DNA from: Jiella pacifica
Lineage (GTDB): Bacteria; Pseudomonadota; Alphaproteobacteria; Rhizobiales; Rhizobiaceae
Length of the DNA stretch: 64,000 bases
Assembly (NCBI RefSeq): GCF_010500815.1
Contig: NZ_JAAAMG010000007.1
Coordinates: forward strand, 179,511 to 243,510
Direction: 5' to 3'
Shown: positions 8,433 through 18,731 of the stretch, piece after piece
How the letters are laid out: every line of letters begins with the position of its first letter
Numbering within the stretch: position 1 is the first letter of the stretch
Made by a program: the position numbers and the translations under genes
Notes under the pieces: model-generated
What the model was told of the DNA's origin: nothing
Database searches by the model: none
What the model saw: only the letters and a program-made list of their open reading frames with translations

Positions 8433-9143
8433 CTACCGACCGTTGGCCTTGCGCCATTCCTGAAAGGCGGCGAGATGCTCGTCCTTGGTGCGCGGATAGA
8501 GCCCGATGATCGTCTCGCCGGCCTTCACCTTCTCCACCACGAAGTCCTCGTAGACCGTCATCTCGAAGGCTTCGTTGGCGATCTCGTCGGCGATACCGGC
8601 CGGAATGACGATGACGCAGTCGTCGTCGCCGACGATCACGTCGCCCGGAAACACCGGCGCGTCGCCGCAGCCGATCGGCTCGTTGATGGCGATCGCCTCG
8701 TTGGTCGTCAGGTTTGTCGGGCTCGACGGACGCGAATGATAGGCCGGAATGTCGAGCTCGGCGATCGTCGCCGCGTCGCGGAAGCCGCCATCCGTAACGA
8801 CCCCTGCCCCGCCCCGTACCATCAGACGGGTGATCAGGATGTCGCCGGCCGAGGCCGCGCGGGCGTCCTTGCGGCTGTCCATGACGAGGACGTGGCCTTC
8901 CGGGCAGGTCTCGATGGCGACCCGCTGCGGATGGTCGGGCTTCAGGAATTCCGAGAGCTGGTTGCGGTCCTCGCGCGCCGGCATGTAGCGCAGGGTGAAG
9001 GCCGGGCCGACCATGTTCCTGCCCTTGCGACCGAGCGGATGGACGCCCTGGATCACCTGGTTGCGCAGGCCGCGCTTGAACAGCGCGGTGGCGAGCGTCG
9101 CCACGGAGACGCCCATCAGCTTCTCACGGGTTGCCTCGTTCAT
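8433..9143 (-). CDS. RraA-family protein, probable 4-hydroxy-2-oxoacid-type aldolase/decarboxylase
   Basis: A 236-residue RraA/HMG-aldolase-fold protein. The motifs are VGPAFTLRYMP at about 45-55, AGDILITRLMVRGGAGVVTDGGFRD split across about 98-122 (the conserved G-x-x-x-D-G-x-x-R-D metal/substrate region), and PGDVIVGDDDCVIVIP near 166-181. Fold relatives cleave 4-hydroxy-4-methyl-2-oxoglutarate or act as oxaloacetate decarboxylases; RNase E inhibition applies only to the enterobacterial RraA branch. It follows an IlvD/Edd dehydratase by 54 bases, downstream of a TRAP importer, so a role in cleaving the 2-oxo acid made by the dehydratase is reasonable inference. An AGGAGA site precedes the ATG. 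Confidence 0.75.
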   Translation of the reverse strand: MNEATREKLMGVSVATLATALFKRGLRNQVIQGVHPLGRKGRNMVGPAFTLRYMPAREDRNQLSEFLKPDHPQRVAIETCPEGHVLVMDSRKDARAASAGDILITRLMVRGGAGVVTDGGFRDAATIAELDIPAYHSRPSSPTNLTTNEAIAINEPIGCGDAPVFPGDVIVGDDDCVIVIPAGIADEIANEAFEMTVYEDFVVEKVKAGETIIGLYPRTKDEHLAAFQEWRKANGR

Positions 9144-9197
9144 GTCGTGTCTCCTGTTGGTGCTCGGGCGACGCTGCCCGGCGAAGGGCGCTGCCCG

Positions 9198-10931
<1,734 letters not shown>

Positions 10932-10934
10932 GGT

Positions 10935-11096
10935 CTATCCCGTGACTTGAAGGATCATGAAGGTGACGAGGGCGACGACGACGAGCCCGACGATCTCCGG
11001 CCAGTTGCCGAAATTCGCCTCGTCGCTCGCCTCCTCCTGGTCGAAGTCGGCAGCCGAGATGCCCTCTTCGCTTTCGTCGTGAAGGTTGGTCTGCAT
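10935..11096 (-). CDS. Small single-helix membrane protein of unknown function
   Basis: A 53-residue protein: an acidic N-terminal half rich in Glu, Asp and Ser, then one hydrophobic helix (IVGLVVVALVTFMILQV, about residues 35-51) at the very C-terminus. A GGGAGGG site precedes the ATG at 11096, and the stop is three bases from the dehydratase start, so translation looks genuine and coupled. I do not recognise a family. The layout suggests a tail-anchored accessory of the TRAP/dehydratase operon, for example a fourth TRAP component, but this is only inference. Confidence 0.6.
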   Translation of the reverse strand: MQTNLHDESEEGISAADFDQEEASDEANFGNWPEIVGLVVVALVTFMILQVTG

Positions 11097-11109
11097 CGTT
11101 CCCTCCCTT

Positions 11110-11148
11110 AGAGCGAGATGAAATGAGCTCTGCTCATCATCTCGCTCT
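11110..11148. repeat. Perfect inverted repeat in the TRAP operon
   Basis: AGAGCGAGATGA (11110-11121) is exactly complementary to TCATCTCGCTCT (11137-11148), with a further weaker pairing inside the loop. It stands just before the second palindrome at 11161-11208, between dctM and the small membrane gene. It could attenuate or stabilise the operon transcript. No T-tract follows, so a simple terminator is less likely. Confidence 0.65.
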
Positions 11149-11160
11149 ATCATCCTGTCT

Positions 11161-11208
11161 GCGCATGATCTTTTCCGAAAACCGGTGCCCACTTTTCGGG
11201 ATCATGCG
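11161..11208. repeat. Rhizobiales-type palindromic intergenic repeat
   Basis: GCGCATGATC at 11161 pairs with GATCATGCG at 11200-11208, and inside it CCGAAAA pairs with TTTTCGG (11193-11199), giving a long imperfect hairpin. From memory this closely resembles a dispersed repeat common in Rhizobiales intergenic regions. No second copy was seen in this window. It abuts the dctM stop codon. Confidence 0.7.
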
Positions 11209-12525
11209 TTAATTGCCCAGCATCGACGGCAGCCACAGCGCGATCTGCGGGAAGAACAGCACCAGGAACAGGCCCACCGCCTGAAGTGCGATGAAGGGCA
11301 GCACCGCCGCAAAGATCTCTTGCAATTCGATGTCCTTGGTCACCGACTTCAGGAAGAAGCAGGCCGGGCCGAAGGGCGGCGAGAGATAGTAGATCTGGAT
11401 GTTCATGGCAAAAAGCACGCCGAACCAGATGGGATCATAGCCAAGATCGGCCACCACCGGCGCGAAGATCGGCACGGTGATGAACAGGATGGCGATCCAC
11501 TCGAGGAACGTGCCGAGCACCATGACGATCAGCATCATCACGACGATGACCATGATCGGGGCGATGTCGAGCGAGCCCAAAAGGTCGCGCAGGAAATCGC
11601 CGCCGCCGATGCGATTGTAGATGCCGATCAGCGAGACGGCGCCAAGCACCAGCCAGATGATCGAGCCGACCGTCAGGACGGTTTGGCGCATCGCGTTCCG
11701 CATCATCGTCCATGACAGTCGCTGCTGGATCCCCGAGACGACGAGGGCACCGACCGCGCCGATGGCGGCGGCCTCCGTCACCGTGGCGATGCCGCCATAG
11801 ATCATGCCGAGCACGACGGTGATCAGCACCGCGGGCAGCACGGCACCCTTGAGGAACTTCAGCCGGTTGAAGAACGGCAGCCCGGTCTCTGGGATGTCGT
11901 AGATCGGCGCCATCACCGGGTTCAGCCGCACCCGCACCAGGATGTAGGCGATGAACAGCAAGGCGAGCAAAAGGCCGGGCACGGCGGAGGCGGCGAAGAG
12001 CTTGGTGATCGAGACCTGCGCGGCGAGGCCGTAGACGATCAGCACGACCGAGGGCGGGATCAGCGTCGCCAGGGCGCCGGCGGCGCAGATGATGCCGATC
12101 GACAGTTTCCGGTCGTAGCCGAGACGCAGCATCTGCGGCAAGGCGATGAGGCCGAGCATGACGATCTCGCCGCCCATGATACCGCTCATCGCCGCCAGAA
12201 TGACCGCGACGATCGTCGTCTGCACCGCGACGGAACCGCGGAACCGGCCGCCGAGGATCGCCATGGATTCGAACAGCGTATGGGCGATGCCGGAGCGCTC
12301 CAGGACGTTCGCCATGAAGACGAAGAACGGCACCGCGATCAGCTCGTATTTGTGCAGCACCTCGGTGACGTTGGCGGAGACGAGGAAGAAGCCGGCTCGC
12401 TCGCCGAAATAGAGGATCGCCGTGCCGAGCGAGACGAGGAGGGTGGTGACGCCGAGCGGAATGCCGATCGCCATCAGCGCCAGGAGCGAGGCGACGATCA
12501 GGATCGTGATGTATTCAATGCCCAT
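11209..12525 (-). CDS. dctM: TRAP transporter large permease (DctM type)
   Basis: A 438-residue integral membrane protein with about twelve hydrophobic segments and DctM-family stretches such as EIVMLGLIALPQMLRLGYDRKLSIG, split around residues 125-150, and YLSPPFGPACFFLKSV near 390. It forms the ion-coupled transmembrane channel of a tripartite ATP-independent periplasmic importer. Its start overlaps the end of dctQ by 11 bases, indicating translational coupling. The operon context (sugar-acid dehydratase, aldolase) suggests a sugar acid or other organic acid substrate. Confidence 0.88.
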   Translation of the reverse strand: MGIEYITILIVASLLALMAIGIPLGVTTLLVSLGTAILYFGERAGFFLVSANVTEVLHKYELIAVPFFVFMANVLERSGIAHTLFESMAILGGRFRGSVAVQTTIVAVILAAMSGIMGGEIVMLGLIALPQMLRLGYDRKLSIGIICAAGALATLIPPSVVLIVYGLAAQVSITKLFAASAVPGLLLALLFIAYILVRVRLNPVMAPIYDIPETGLPFFNRLKFLKGAVLPAVLITVVLGMIYGGIATVTEAAAIGAVGALVVSGIQQRLSWTMMRNAMRQTVLTVGSIIWLVLGAVSLIGIYNRIGGGDFLRDLLGSLDIAPIMVIVVMMLIVMVLGTFLEWIAILFITVPIFAPVVADLGYDPIWFGVLFAMNIQIYYLSPPFGPACFFLKSVTKDIELQEIFAAVLPFIALQAVGLFLVLFFPQIALWLPSMLGN

Positions 12526-13036
12526 GGGTCGAGGCCTTCTCGGTGCCCTGCACCCAGCGGATGAGATTGGCGAGGAGCTGCAGGACGTAGAGGATCGCGC
12601 CGATGAGGATGAGGACCTTGAGAAGGCTCGGCTGGATCGAGTTCAGCGAGGTTCCGGAATATTCCGGCCGCCAAAACACCCTCAGCGCCGGGTCCCAGAC
12701 CGCCATCGCAAAGACCGAGACGGTGACGATCGCGGCAATGATCTGCATCAGGCGGAACCAGTGCCAGACGCGCGGCCCGACCATCAGTTCCAGCATGGTG
12801 ATGGAGATGTGGCGGTTGCGCTCGGTGACGTAGCCGACCGACAACACCCAGGCCATGGCGCAAAGCGCCATCGTCAACTCGATCGACCACGAGGTTGGAT
12901 GATCGAAGCCGTAGCGCATGACCACTTCGAGCGCCGAAAAGAAGATGCAGGCAAAGAAAAGCGCCGAGCAGGCATGGCCGATGAAGACGCTGGCGCGGTC
13001 CATCGCCGCCGCATAGCGCGACAGGAACTTGCTCAT
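12515..13036 (-). CDS. dctQ: TRAP transporter small permease (DctQ type)
   Basis: A 173-residue membrane protein with four hydrophobic helices, as expected for DctQ, and the family-typical VVMRYGFDHPTSWSIELT segment at about residues 38-55. The ATG at 13036 has a GGAG site upstream; the longer reading to 13147 has neither a better site nor a credible extension. It sits between dctP and dctM, its usual place. Confidence 0.85.
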   Translation of the reverse strand: MSKFLSRYAAAMDRASVFIGHACSALFFACIFFSALEVVMRYGFDHPTSWSIELTMALCAMAWVLSVGYVTERNRHISITMLELMVGPRVWHWFRLMQIIAAIVTVSVFAMAVWDPALRVFWRPEYSGTSLNSIQPSLLKVLILIGAILYVLQLLANLIRWVQGTEKASTHGH

Positions 13037-13207
13037 GAAGTCTCCGGAGACACAGAGAGAGCGACGAAAAACGCTGTCCGGCGGGGCCTGGCGCCCACCA
13101 GCCGGCAGCAAGGAACAGATCGACGTCGTATCAACACCGCCGGGCACCCGGCGGGCACACTGGGTGCGACGATCGAGGGCAGGCGCCGAGCGCCCGCCCC
13201 GATCACG

Positions 13208-14230
13208 TCAGTTCATCAGGCCGATGGTCTTCATGTATTCGAGATTGGCGTCGAGCGCTTCCTTGGCGAGATCGCTCTTTTCGGCGAACTTCTCCCACTC
13301 CTTGCGGGCGACGACGCGCATCTTGTCGCGGCTTTCCTGCGGCCAGTCGATGACCTCGACGCCTTCCTTCTTGGTGTCTTCCGCCGCGAGCTTCTCGTCC
13401 TGCTCGTGGACGACGTTGGTGAGATCCTCCATCGCCATGTAGAACCAGTCGCGCAGCGCCTTCTGGTCTTCCGGCGTCATCTCTTCGAACTTCGCCTTGT
13501 TCAGCGTCAGCTCCATGGACGGCATCGAGTGGATGCCCGGATAGAGCGGGTAAGGCGCGACGTCATTGAGGCCGGTGGCGGCGTTGTTCACATAAGCCGA
13601 GGCGTCGGCGGCATCGACGATGCCCTTTTCCAGCGCGCCATAGACTTCCGAGAAGGGGATCGAGACCGGGCTCGCACCGGCCGCCGCGAAGACCGCCGAG
13701 ACAAGACCTTCCGGCGAGCGGATCTTCTTGCCCTTCAGATCCTCGAAGGTCTTGATCGGCGTGCGGGCCGGCAGCGCCTCGCGGCTGTAGGGGCCGCAGC
13801 CGATGAGCTGGACCTCGCCGTCGGCGATCGCATCGAGCGCCTTCTGCCAGACCTTCTCGCCGGGGCCGTCCTTGCAGAAGCCGAGAAGCTGGGCCGGCGT
13901 GTCGTAGCCGGAGATCAGGTCGCCGAGAATGGCGAAGGCCGGCTCCTGGCCGGAAAAGTAGTTCACCGACGTCCAGTCGCCGTCGAGGACGCCCATCGCC
14001 ACGGCCTGGGGCGTCTCCTTGGAGGGCACGACCGAGCCGGACGGGGTCAGATTGATCTCGACGCGGCCGTCGGTCATCTCCTTGATCTTCGGCAGCCAGT
14101 TCTCGGTCAGATAGGTGGTCGAGAAGTCGCCGGCGTTGAACGAGGTCTGGATGGTGAAGGTCTCTGCGGCGGATGGCGCAGCGACGGCTACCGACGCGAG
14201 GCCTGCGAGAACGATCGCTCTGATGGACAT
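13208..14230 (-). CDS. dctP: TRAP transporter periplasmic binding protein (DctP type)
   Basis: A 340-residue binding protein with a Sec signal peptide (about residues 1-22, cleavage after SAA). Family features include FEDLKGKKIRSPEGLVSAVF at about 157-176, containing the conserved substrate-carboxylate Arg region, and FSEVYGALEKGIVDAADA near 190-207. A GGGAGGAA site precedes the ATG at 14230. It is the first gene of the minus-strand TRAP/dehydratase unit and is divergent from a GntR/FCD regulator, which probably controls it. Confidence 0.87.
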   Translation of the reverse strand: MSIRAIVLAGLASVAVAAPSAAETFTIQTSFNAGDFSTTYLTENWLPKIKEMTDGRVEINLTPSGSVVPSKETPQAVAMGVLDGDWTSVNYFSGQEPAFAILGDLISGYDTPAQLLGFCKDGPGEKVWQKALDAIADGEVQLIGCGPYSREALPARTPIKTFEDLKGKKIRSPEGLVSAVFAAAGASPVSIPFSEVYGALEKGIVDAADASAYVNNAATGLNDVAPYPLYPGIHSMPSMELTLNKAKFEEMTPEDQKALRDWFYMAMEDLTNVVHEQDEKLAAEDTKKEGVEVIDWPQESRDKMRVVARKEWEKFAEKSDLAKEALDANLEYMKTIGLMN

Positions 14231-14353
14231 CGAATTCCTCCCTGTGATGGACGCCGGCCTCCGACCGGCTATCTGACGCACTAATATATTTGTCTGATCC
14301 GGGCAAGCTCTGTTAAAGATTCAGGCGACACGAACCGGCAAACGAAAGAGCCC

Positions 14354-15076
14354 ATGACCTCGACCGGCGATCAGGCCTTGCTGGCCGATCTCGACCTCGA
14401 TCTCGAACGGCGGCCGCTCGCCTCGCAGAGCATCTACGGCTCGCTGAGGCGACGCATCGTCGACCTTCGGCTGCGGCCGGGCGAATTGCTCGCCCGCGCC
14501 CAGCTCGCGAGCGAATACGGCGTCAGCCAGACGCCGGTGCGCGACGCCTTCTTCCAGCTGCAGCGCGAGGGGCTGGTGGAGATCTTCCCGCAGTCGCGGA
14601 CGGTAGTCGCCAAGATCAATGTGGCTCACGCCCGGGAAACGCAGTTCCTGCGCATGGCGCTCGAGATCGAGGTGGGAAAGACCCTCGCGTCAACCGGCGA
14701 CGCGAAACGTATTGCGGTCGCCCGGCATGTCCTGCAGCTTCAGATGCGGGCGCTCGACGAGGATCGCCTGGAGCGTTTTTCCGCCCTCGACCGGTACTTC
14801 CACCTGTCGCTCTGCGACGCAGCCGGCCACCCGAACCTGTGGCACATGATCTCGGAACGCTCCGGCCACATCGACCGGCTGCGCGCCCTCAACCTGCCCG
14901 ATCCCGGCAAGGCCAACGCGATCATCGCGGCGCACGGCCAGATCCTCGACGCGATCGAGGCCGGCGACGCGGCGGCCTGCGAAGCGGCGGTGCGGCTGCA
15001 CCTTTCCGGCACGCTCAGCGCCGTGCGCGCCATCTGCGAGCGCTATCCGGACTATTTCGACGAGCCGGCGGGCTGA
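14354..15076 (+). CDS. GntR-family regulator, FadR/FCD subfamily
   Basis: A 240-residue regulator with an N-terminal winged helix (about residues 22-92; IYGSLRRRIVDLRLRPGE and YGVSQTPVRDAFFQL) and an all-helical FCD ligand domain (about 98-225). The FCD domain shows metal-binding His residues in the RYFHLSLCDAAGH and HGQILDAIEAGD segments. Regulators of this type usually sense a sugar acid or carboxylate. It is divergent from the TRAP/IlvD operon. The 123-base gap holds an imperfect repeat TTGTC-N7-GGCAA near 14290-14306 that may be its site. Confidence 0.82.
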   Translation: MTSTGDQALLADLDLDLERRPLASQSIYGSLRRRIVDLRLRPGELLARAQLASEYGVSQTPVRDAFFQLQREGLVEIFPQSRTVVAKINVAHARETQFLRMALEIEVGKTLASTGDAKRIAVARHVLQLQMRALDEDRLERFSALDRYFHLSLCDAAGHPNLWHMISERSGHIDRLRALNLPDPGKANAIIAAHGQILDAIEAGDAAACEAAVRLHLSGTLSAVRAICERYPDYFDEPAG

Positions 15077-15100
15077 CGGAAGGACGACACGCAGGAAAGT

Positions 15101-15174
15101 GACGGGGCGCGAACTGCCGTCCGCGCCCCCGTGTCATCGCAATCGTTGAGGCCCGCCGGCCTTGCCGGCCGGCG
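15101..15174. terminator. Pair of GC-rich hairpins between convergent genes
   Basis: Between the GntR stop and the TonB-receptor stop are two stem-loops: GACGGGGCGCG with CGCGCCCCCGTGTC (15101-15135), and a GCCGGCC palindromic block (15154-15174). Neither has a clear T-tract. They lie where two transcripts converge and could act as a bidirectional stop or a rho-dependent pause; this is a structural reading only. Confidence 0.35.
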
Positions 15175-15180
15175 CCTGCC

Positions 15181-17331
15181 TCAGAACTTCGCCTTCAGCG
15201 TCAACATGGCGTTGCGCTCCTCGCCGTAGAAATTGAACACCGAGGTCGAGCCGACGCGGGCATAGTATTTCTCATCGAAGAGGTTGTTGATCCGGAGCTT
15301 CGCCGAGAAATTCTCGTTGAACGCGTAGCCGAGCTGCAGATCGACGACCTCGTAGCCCGGCGCCTCGATGGTCGTCGAACCGCTGACCGCCGAGAAGTCG
15401 CTGTAGATCTTGATGCCGCCGCCGATCGACAGGCCGTCCCACCAGGCATCGGCCTCGCGGAAGGTGTAGTCGGTCCAGATCTGCACCTGGTGCTCGGGCG
15501 TATAGGGGCTGAAGACGGAACCGGCGCCGCTGCCGTTCAGATACTCCGTCTCGGTATAGGTGTAGCCGGCCTGAAGCTGCCAGTTCGCCAGCAATTCGCC
15601 GGCGATCTCCATCTCGACGCCCCTCGCCTCGACCTCACCGAGAGCGACGTAGTCGCCGTTGGTGTCCTGCTGGGCCCGGTTCTCGTCGGTCAGATGGAAA
15701 TAGGCCACCGTCCCGTTGAGCGCGCCGCCGAAGAACTCGCCCTTGAAGCCGACTTCGTACTGGTCGCCCTGCCGCGGATCCAGGAGATCGCCATTGGCGT
15801 CGAAATAGGTCTGCGGCTGGAAGATCTCGGTATAGCTGGCATAGGCCGAGATCTGGTCGCTGAGATCGACAACCGCCCCGAGATAGGGGGTGAAGTGGCC
15901 GTCGATCTGGATCTCGTCCTGCGTGGCGCCGGTGAGGAGGTTCTCGGTCGAGGAATCGTACCAGCTGACGCGCCCGCCGCCGATCAGCGTGACGCGCTCG
16001 ATCGGCTTGACGCGCAGCTGCCCGTAGAGGCCGGTCTGGTGCTGGTCGCTGTCGGTCTGGCCGGTGTAGTTGACGGTCGGCTCGGGAGTGGACGAGGCGT
16101 CCCAGTCGTAGAGGTTGCGGGTTCCGGCGACCAGGCCGGAGGCCGAGAGCAGCGTCGTGTCGATCTTGCGATAGTCGGCGCCGAAAAGCACGTTGTGCTC
16201 CTGGCCGAACAGCGTGAAGGGCTTGGAAACGAAGGCGTCGAGGGCCAGCGACTGCTCGTCGAAGTCGCGGCCGATCCAGCGGATGCCGTTGACGTTGCCG
16301 TCCTGATCGGCGGCGCTGCCCGCCCAGCCATAGAGGAAGTCGGCGTGGCGGTCGGAATAGCGCATCGCCACCCGGGCGTGGCCGCCGTCCTCGAACCTGT
16401 GCTCGACCTCGGCCAGGTAGTCGGTGACCTCGTTGTCGAACTGGTTCCAGTCCGCGCCGGTATAGGTCGAGCGGTCCAGATCGATCAGCGACCCGTCGGC
16501 ATAGGTCGGCAGGCCGTTGAAGGGCGTGATGTCGCGCTCGAGATGGCTGATGGTGAAGGTTGCCGTGGTCTTTTCGGTCACGTCGATCGACACGGTGCCG
16601 TAGGCGACGGCGTTCTCGTTGTCGACGACGTCGACCATGTTGTCGCCGTCCTGATAGGCGCCGACGATGCGGCCGCGGATGGTGCCGGCCTCGTTGAGCG
16701 GCCCGCCGACGTCGAGTTCGGTGCGCTTGGTGTCCCAGGTGCCGTACTGGCCTTCGATGTAGCCGCGCCAGACTTCTGGCGCCTTCTTCAGCGCCATGTT
16801 GATGGTGCCGGCCGGCTCGCCGGTGCCGCCGAAGAGGCCGGATGGGCCCCTGAGGATCTCGATGTGATCGACGATGGCGAGATCGGGCTGGGTGCCGTAG
16901 ACGCTCGAAAGCGGCGCCGGCAGCCCGTCAAAATAGAGCGAATCGAACTCGAAGCCGCGGGAGAAGATGCTGGAGCGGCCGTCATCGTTGTTGAGGACGA
17001 CGATGCCCGGCGTCTCGCGAAGCGCGGTGTCGAGAGAGGTGTAGTCCCCGTCCTCGATGCGCTGCCTTGTGAGGACGGTCGTCGACTGCGGAATTTCGCG
17101 CGGCGGCCGCGCTTCCTTCTCGCCGACGCTGATCAGGTCGGTGGCGTAGGAGTTCGTCCCTTCCGTCTCGTAGCTCGCCCCATCGACGATGACGGTGTCG
17201 AGCTCGATGGTCGACCCGGCGCTCTGGGCGAAGCTCTGCCCGCCGGAGGAGATCGTCGCCATCGCGCTCGTCGCCGCGAGCACCTGGAACAGCCTGGCGC
17301 GGTTCATCCGCGGCTTGAGATTGAAGCTCAT
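15181..17331 (-). CDS. TonB-dependent siderophore receptor (FhuE/FpvA type)
   Basis: A 716-residue outer-membrane receptor. It has a signal peptide (about residues 1-36, ending SFAQS), a TonB box ELDTVIV at about 43-49, a plug domain with PREIPQSTTVLTRQ and RGPSGLFGGTGEPAG, then a long beta-barrel ending in aromatic Phe as outer-membrane barrels do. It would bring an iron-loaded siderophore across the outer membrane using TonB energy. Two ATGs stand in tandem (17334, 17331); the second is six bases from a GAGGGG site. It is divergent from an AraC regulator, with an esterase and ferri-siderophore ABC importer following. The plug resembles hydroxamate and mixed siderophore receptors, but the ligand cannot be named. 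Confidence 0.88.
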   Translation of the reverse strand: MSFNLKPRMNRARLFQVLAATSAMATISSGGQSFAQSAGSTIELDTVIVDGASYETEGTNSYATDLISVGEKEARPPREIPQSTTVLTRQRIEDGDYTSLDTALRETPGIVVLNNDDGRSSIFSRGFEFDSLYFDGLPAPLSSVYGTQPDLAIVDHIEILRGPSGLFGGTGEPAGTINMALKKAPEVWRGYIEGQYGTWDTKRTELDVGGPLNEAGTIRGRIVGAYQDGDNMVDVVDNENAVAYGTVSIDVTEKTTATFTISHLERDITPFNGLPTYADGSLIDLDRSTYTGADWNQFDNEVTDYLAEVEHRFEDGGHARVAMRYSDRHADFLYGWAGSAADQDGNVNGIRWIGRDFDEQSLALDAFVSKPFTLFGQEHNVLFGADYRKIDTTLLSASGLVAGTRNLYDWDASSTPEPTVNYTGQTDSDQHQTGLYGQLRVKPIERVTLIGGGRVSWYDSSTENLLTGATQDEIQIDGHFTPYLGAVVDLSDQISAYASYTEIFQPQTYFDANGDLLDPRQGDQYEVGFKGEFFGGALNGTVAYFHLTDENRAQQDTNGDYVALGEVEARGVEMEIAGELLANWQLQAGYTYTETEYLNGSGAGSVFSPYTPEHQVQIWTDYTFREADAWWDGLSIGGGIKIYSDFSAVSGSTTIEAPGYEVVDLQLGYAFNENFSAKLRINNLFDEKYYARVGSTSVFNFYGEERNAMLTLKAKF

Positions 17332-17394
17332 CATAAACCCCTCGAACTCCGAGCGGCGCCTCCCCCCGAGAGGGACTTGCGCCGACACACATAA

Positions 17395-17410
17395 ACCTGT
17401 CATTTCAGGT
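17395..17410. promoter_or_regulatory. Inverted repeat in the divergent TonB-receptor/AraC region
   Basis: ACCTG (17395-17399) and CAGGT (17406-17410) form an exact five-base inverted repeat with six bases between. It is 64 bases before the receptor ATG and lies in the only sizeable gap of the iron locus. It could bind the AraC regulator or an iron regulator; it does not look like a classical Fur box to me. Confidence 0.35.
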
Positions 17411-17592
17411 CAAGTTTTACGAAGAGGCCGGAACGAGAGCCAGCGCGCCGCTTCTGCGGAGCTGTCAAAGACGTTTGCGGCGGGTGCACCAAGCGCGGCA
17501 TCGGCAATCATGGCAGGAATGTGTTGCCCGTCCGACACGCAAAGCCGGGCGCTGCATTTGCCCCAGCGCCTGTCGTCCCGAACCGACCGACC

Positions 17593-18612
17593 ATGGATGA
17601 TGAACATGAAGGGAATGGCGTGAGCGCCGCATTCGATCTTGCCGAGGAGACCATCGCCGCGAGCCGGATCGCCGACGCCTCGGCGATCGTCGGCCGCAAG
17701 TTCGTTTGGCTGCGCGGCGGGACTGGCGATGACGGCGCCGCGCTGAAGGGCCAGTATCGGCTGACGGAGCTGAGGCCCGGTCTCGTCCTCCATTCCTCCG
17801 ACACCACCGAGCTGACCGACCTCGACACAAGGATCGAGCAGCGCTCGGGCGTCACCTTCTACCTGTTCCTGAAAGGCGCCGTCGACGCGACCATCGACGG
17901 CCGCCCGATCATGCCGGCAAGCGAAGGCGACGGCCACACCGTCCGTGCCGCGGTGATGGTCCGCACTCGCCCGACGATGTTTTCCCGCAGATCCCGCCGC
18001 GGCGAGCATCTGCGCAAGGTCAACGTCACCGTCTCCCACGAATGGCTCGCCGACTGCGGCCTTTCCGATCCGAAACACGCGCCGGTCGTCGCCGAATTCT
18101 GCCGCACGCATCTGGCGCGCCACGGCTGGCGGCCCGGCGCCAGCATGATCGCCATCGGCGAGCAGATCCTCAGGCCGCCCTCCTACGAGCCCGCCTTGCA
18201 GAAGCTCTATCTGGAAAGCCGCGCGCTGGAACTCGTCGCCGAAGGACTCGGCCAGTTGAACATGCGGCCGGCCTGCTGGGCGACCGGCCATGTCGGCTCG
18301 CGCGACCTGCACCGGATGCGCCGGATCGAGGACTATCTGCGGGAACTTCCCAATCCTTCCCCCAGCCTCGACGAGATCGCCGCAGCCACCGGCGCCAGCG
18401 TCAGCACGCTGCAGCGCCTGTTCCACAGCGTCCACGGGATGAGCGCCTTCGACTACGTCCGCCGGCGCAACCTCAACCGCGCCCGCCGGGCCATCGAGCA
18501 GCAGGGCCTGAGCGTCGCGGAGGCCGCGCACATGGCCGGCTATCGCAGCGCCTCCAACTTCTCCACGGCCTTCAAGCGGCATTTCGGCATCTCGCCGGGA
18601 AGCGTGCGGTAG
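17593..18612 (+). CDS. AraC-family regulator, PchR-like
   Basis: A 339-residue regulator with an N-terminal effector half and a C-terminal double helix-turn-helix at about residues 240-339. The latter shows SLDEIAAATGASVSTLQRLF and the GYRSASNFSTAFKRHFGISP signature. Its setting next to a TonB siderophore receptor matches the PchR/YbtA type, which activate receptor genes when the iron-siderophore is present. The ATG at 17593 is used because the reading from 17521 adds only a basic Pro/Ala-rich leader; a GTG slightly downstream is another candidate. Confidence 0.8.
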   Translation: MDDEHEGNGVSAAFDLAEETIAASRIADASAIVGRKFVWLRGGTGDDGAALKGQYRLTELRPGLVLHSSDTTELTDLDTRIEQRSGVTFYLFLKGAVDATIDGRPIMPASEGDGHTVRAAVMVRTRPTMFSRRSRRGEHLRKVNVTVSHEWLADCGLSDPKHAPVVAEFCRTHLARHGWRPGASMIAIGEQILRPPSYEPALQKLYLESRALELVAEGLGQLNMRPACWATGHVGSRDLHRMRRIEDYLRELPNPSPSLDEIAAATGASVSTLQRLFHSVHGMSAFDYVRRRNLNRARRAIEQQGLSVAEAAHMAGYRSASNFSTAFKRHFGISPGSVR

Positions 18613-18731
18613 GCAGCCGCCCGACCGACTGCCCGACTTAGAACGGCGGTGTCCGGCGCCCGCACGGCTCAGGGCCTTTGCCGCCGGCGCATTTCGATCT
18701 ATCGCTTCGCCCACTCGAAAAGGGCGCAGGC

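Noticed and set aside
5971..8463. 830-residue plus-strand open frame opposite the Sel1 gene
   Set aside because: It is a mirror of the Sel1 repeats on the other strand, with Gly/Leu/Ala repeats but no recognisable fold, while the minus frame shows clear Sel1 units, a promoter and a ribosome site.
8433..9143. Annotating the RraA-family gene as an RNase E inhibitor
   Set aside because: Regulation of RNase E is known for enterobacterial RraA; the operon with a TRAP importer and dehydratase points to the metabolic branch of the family.
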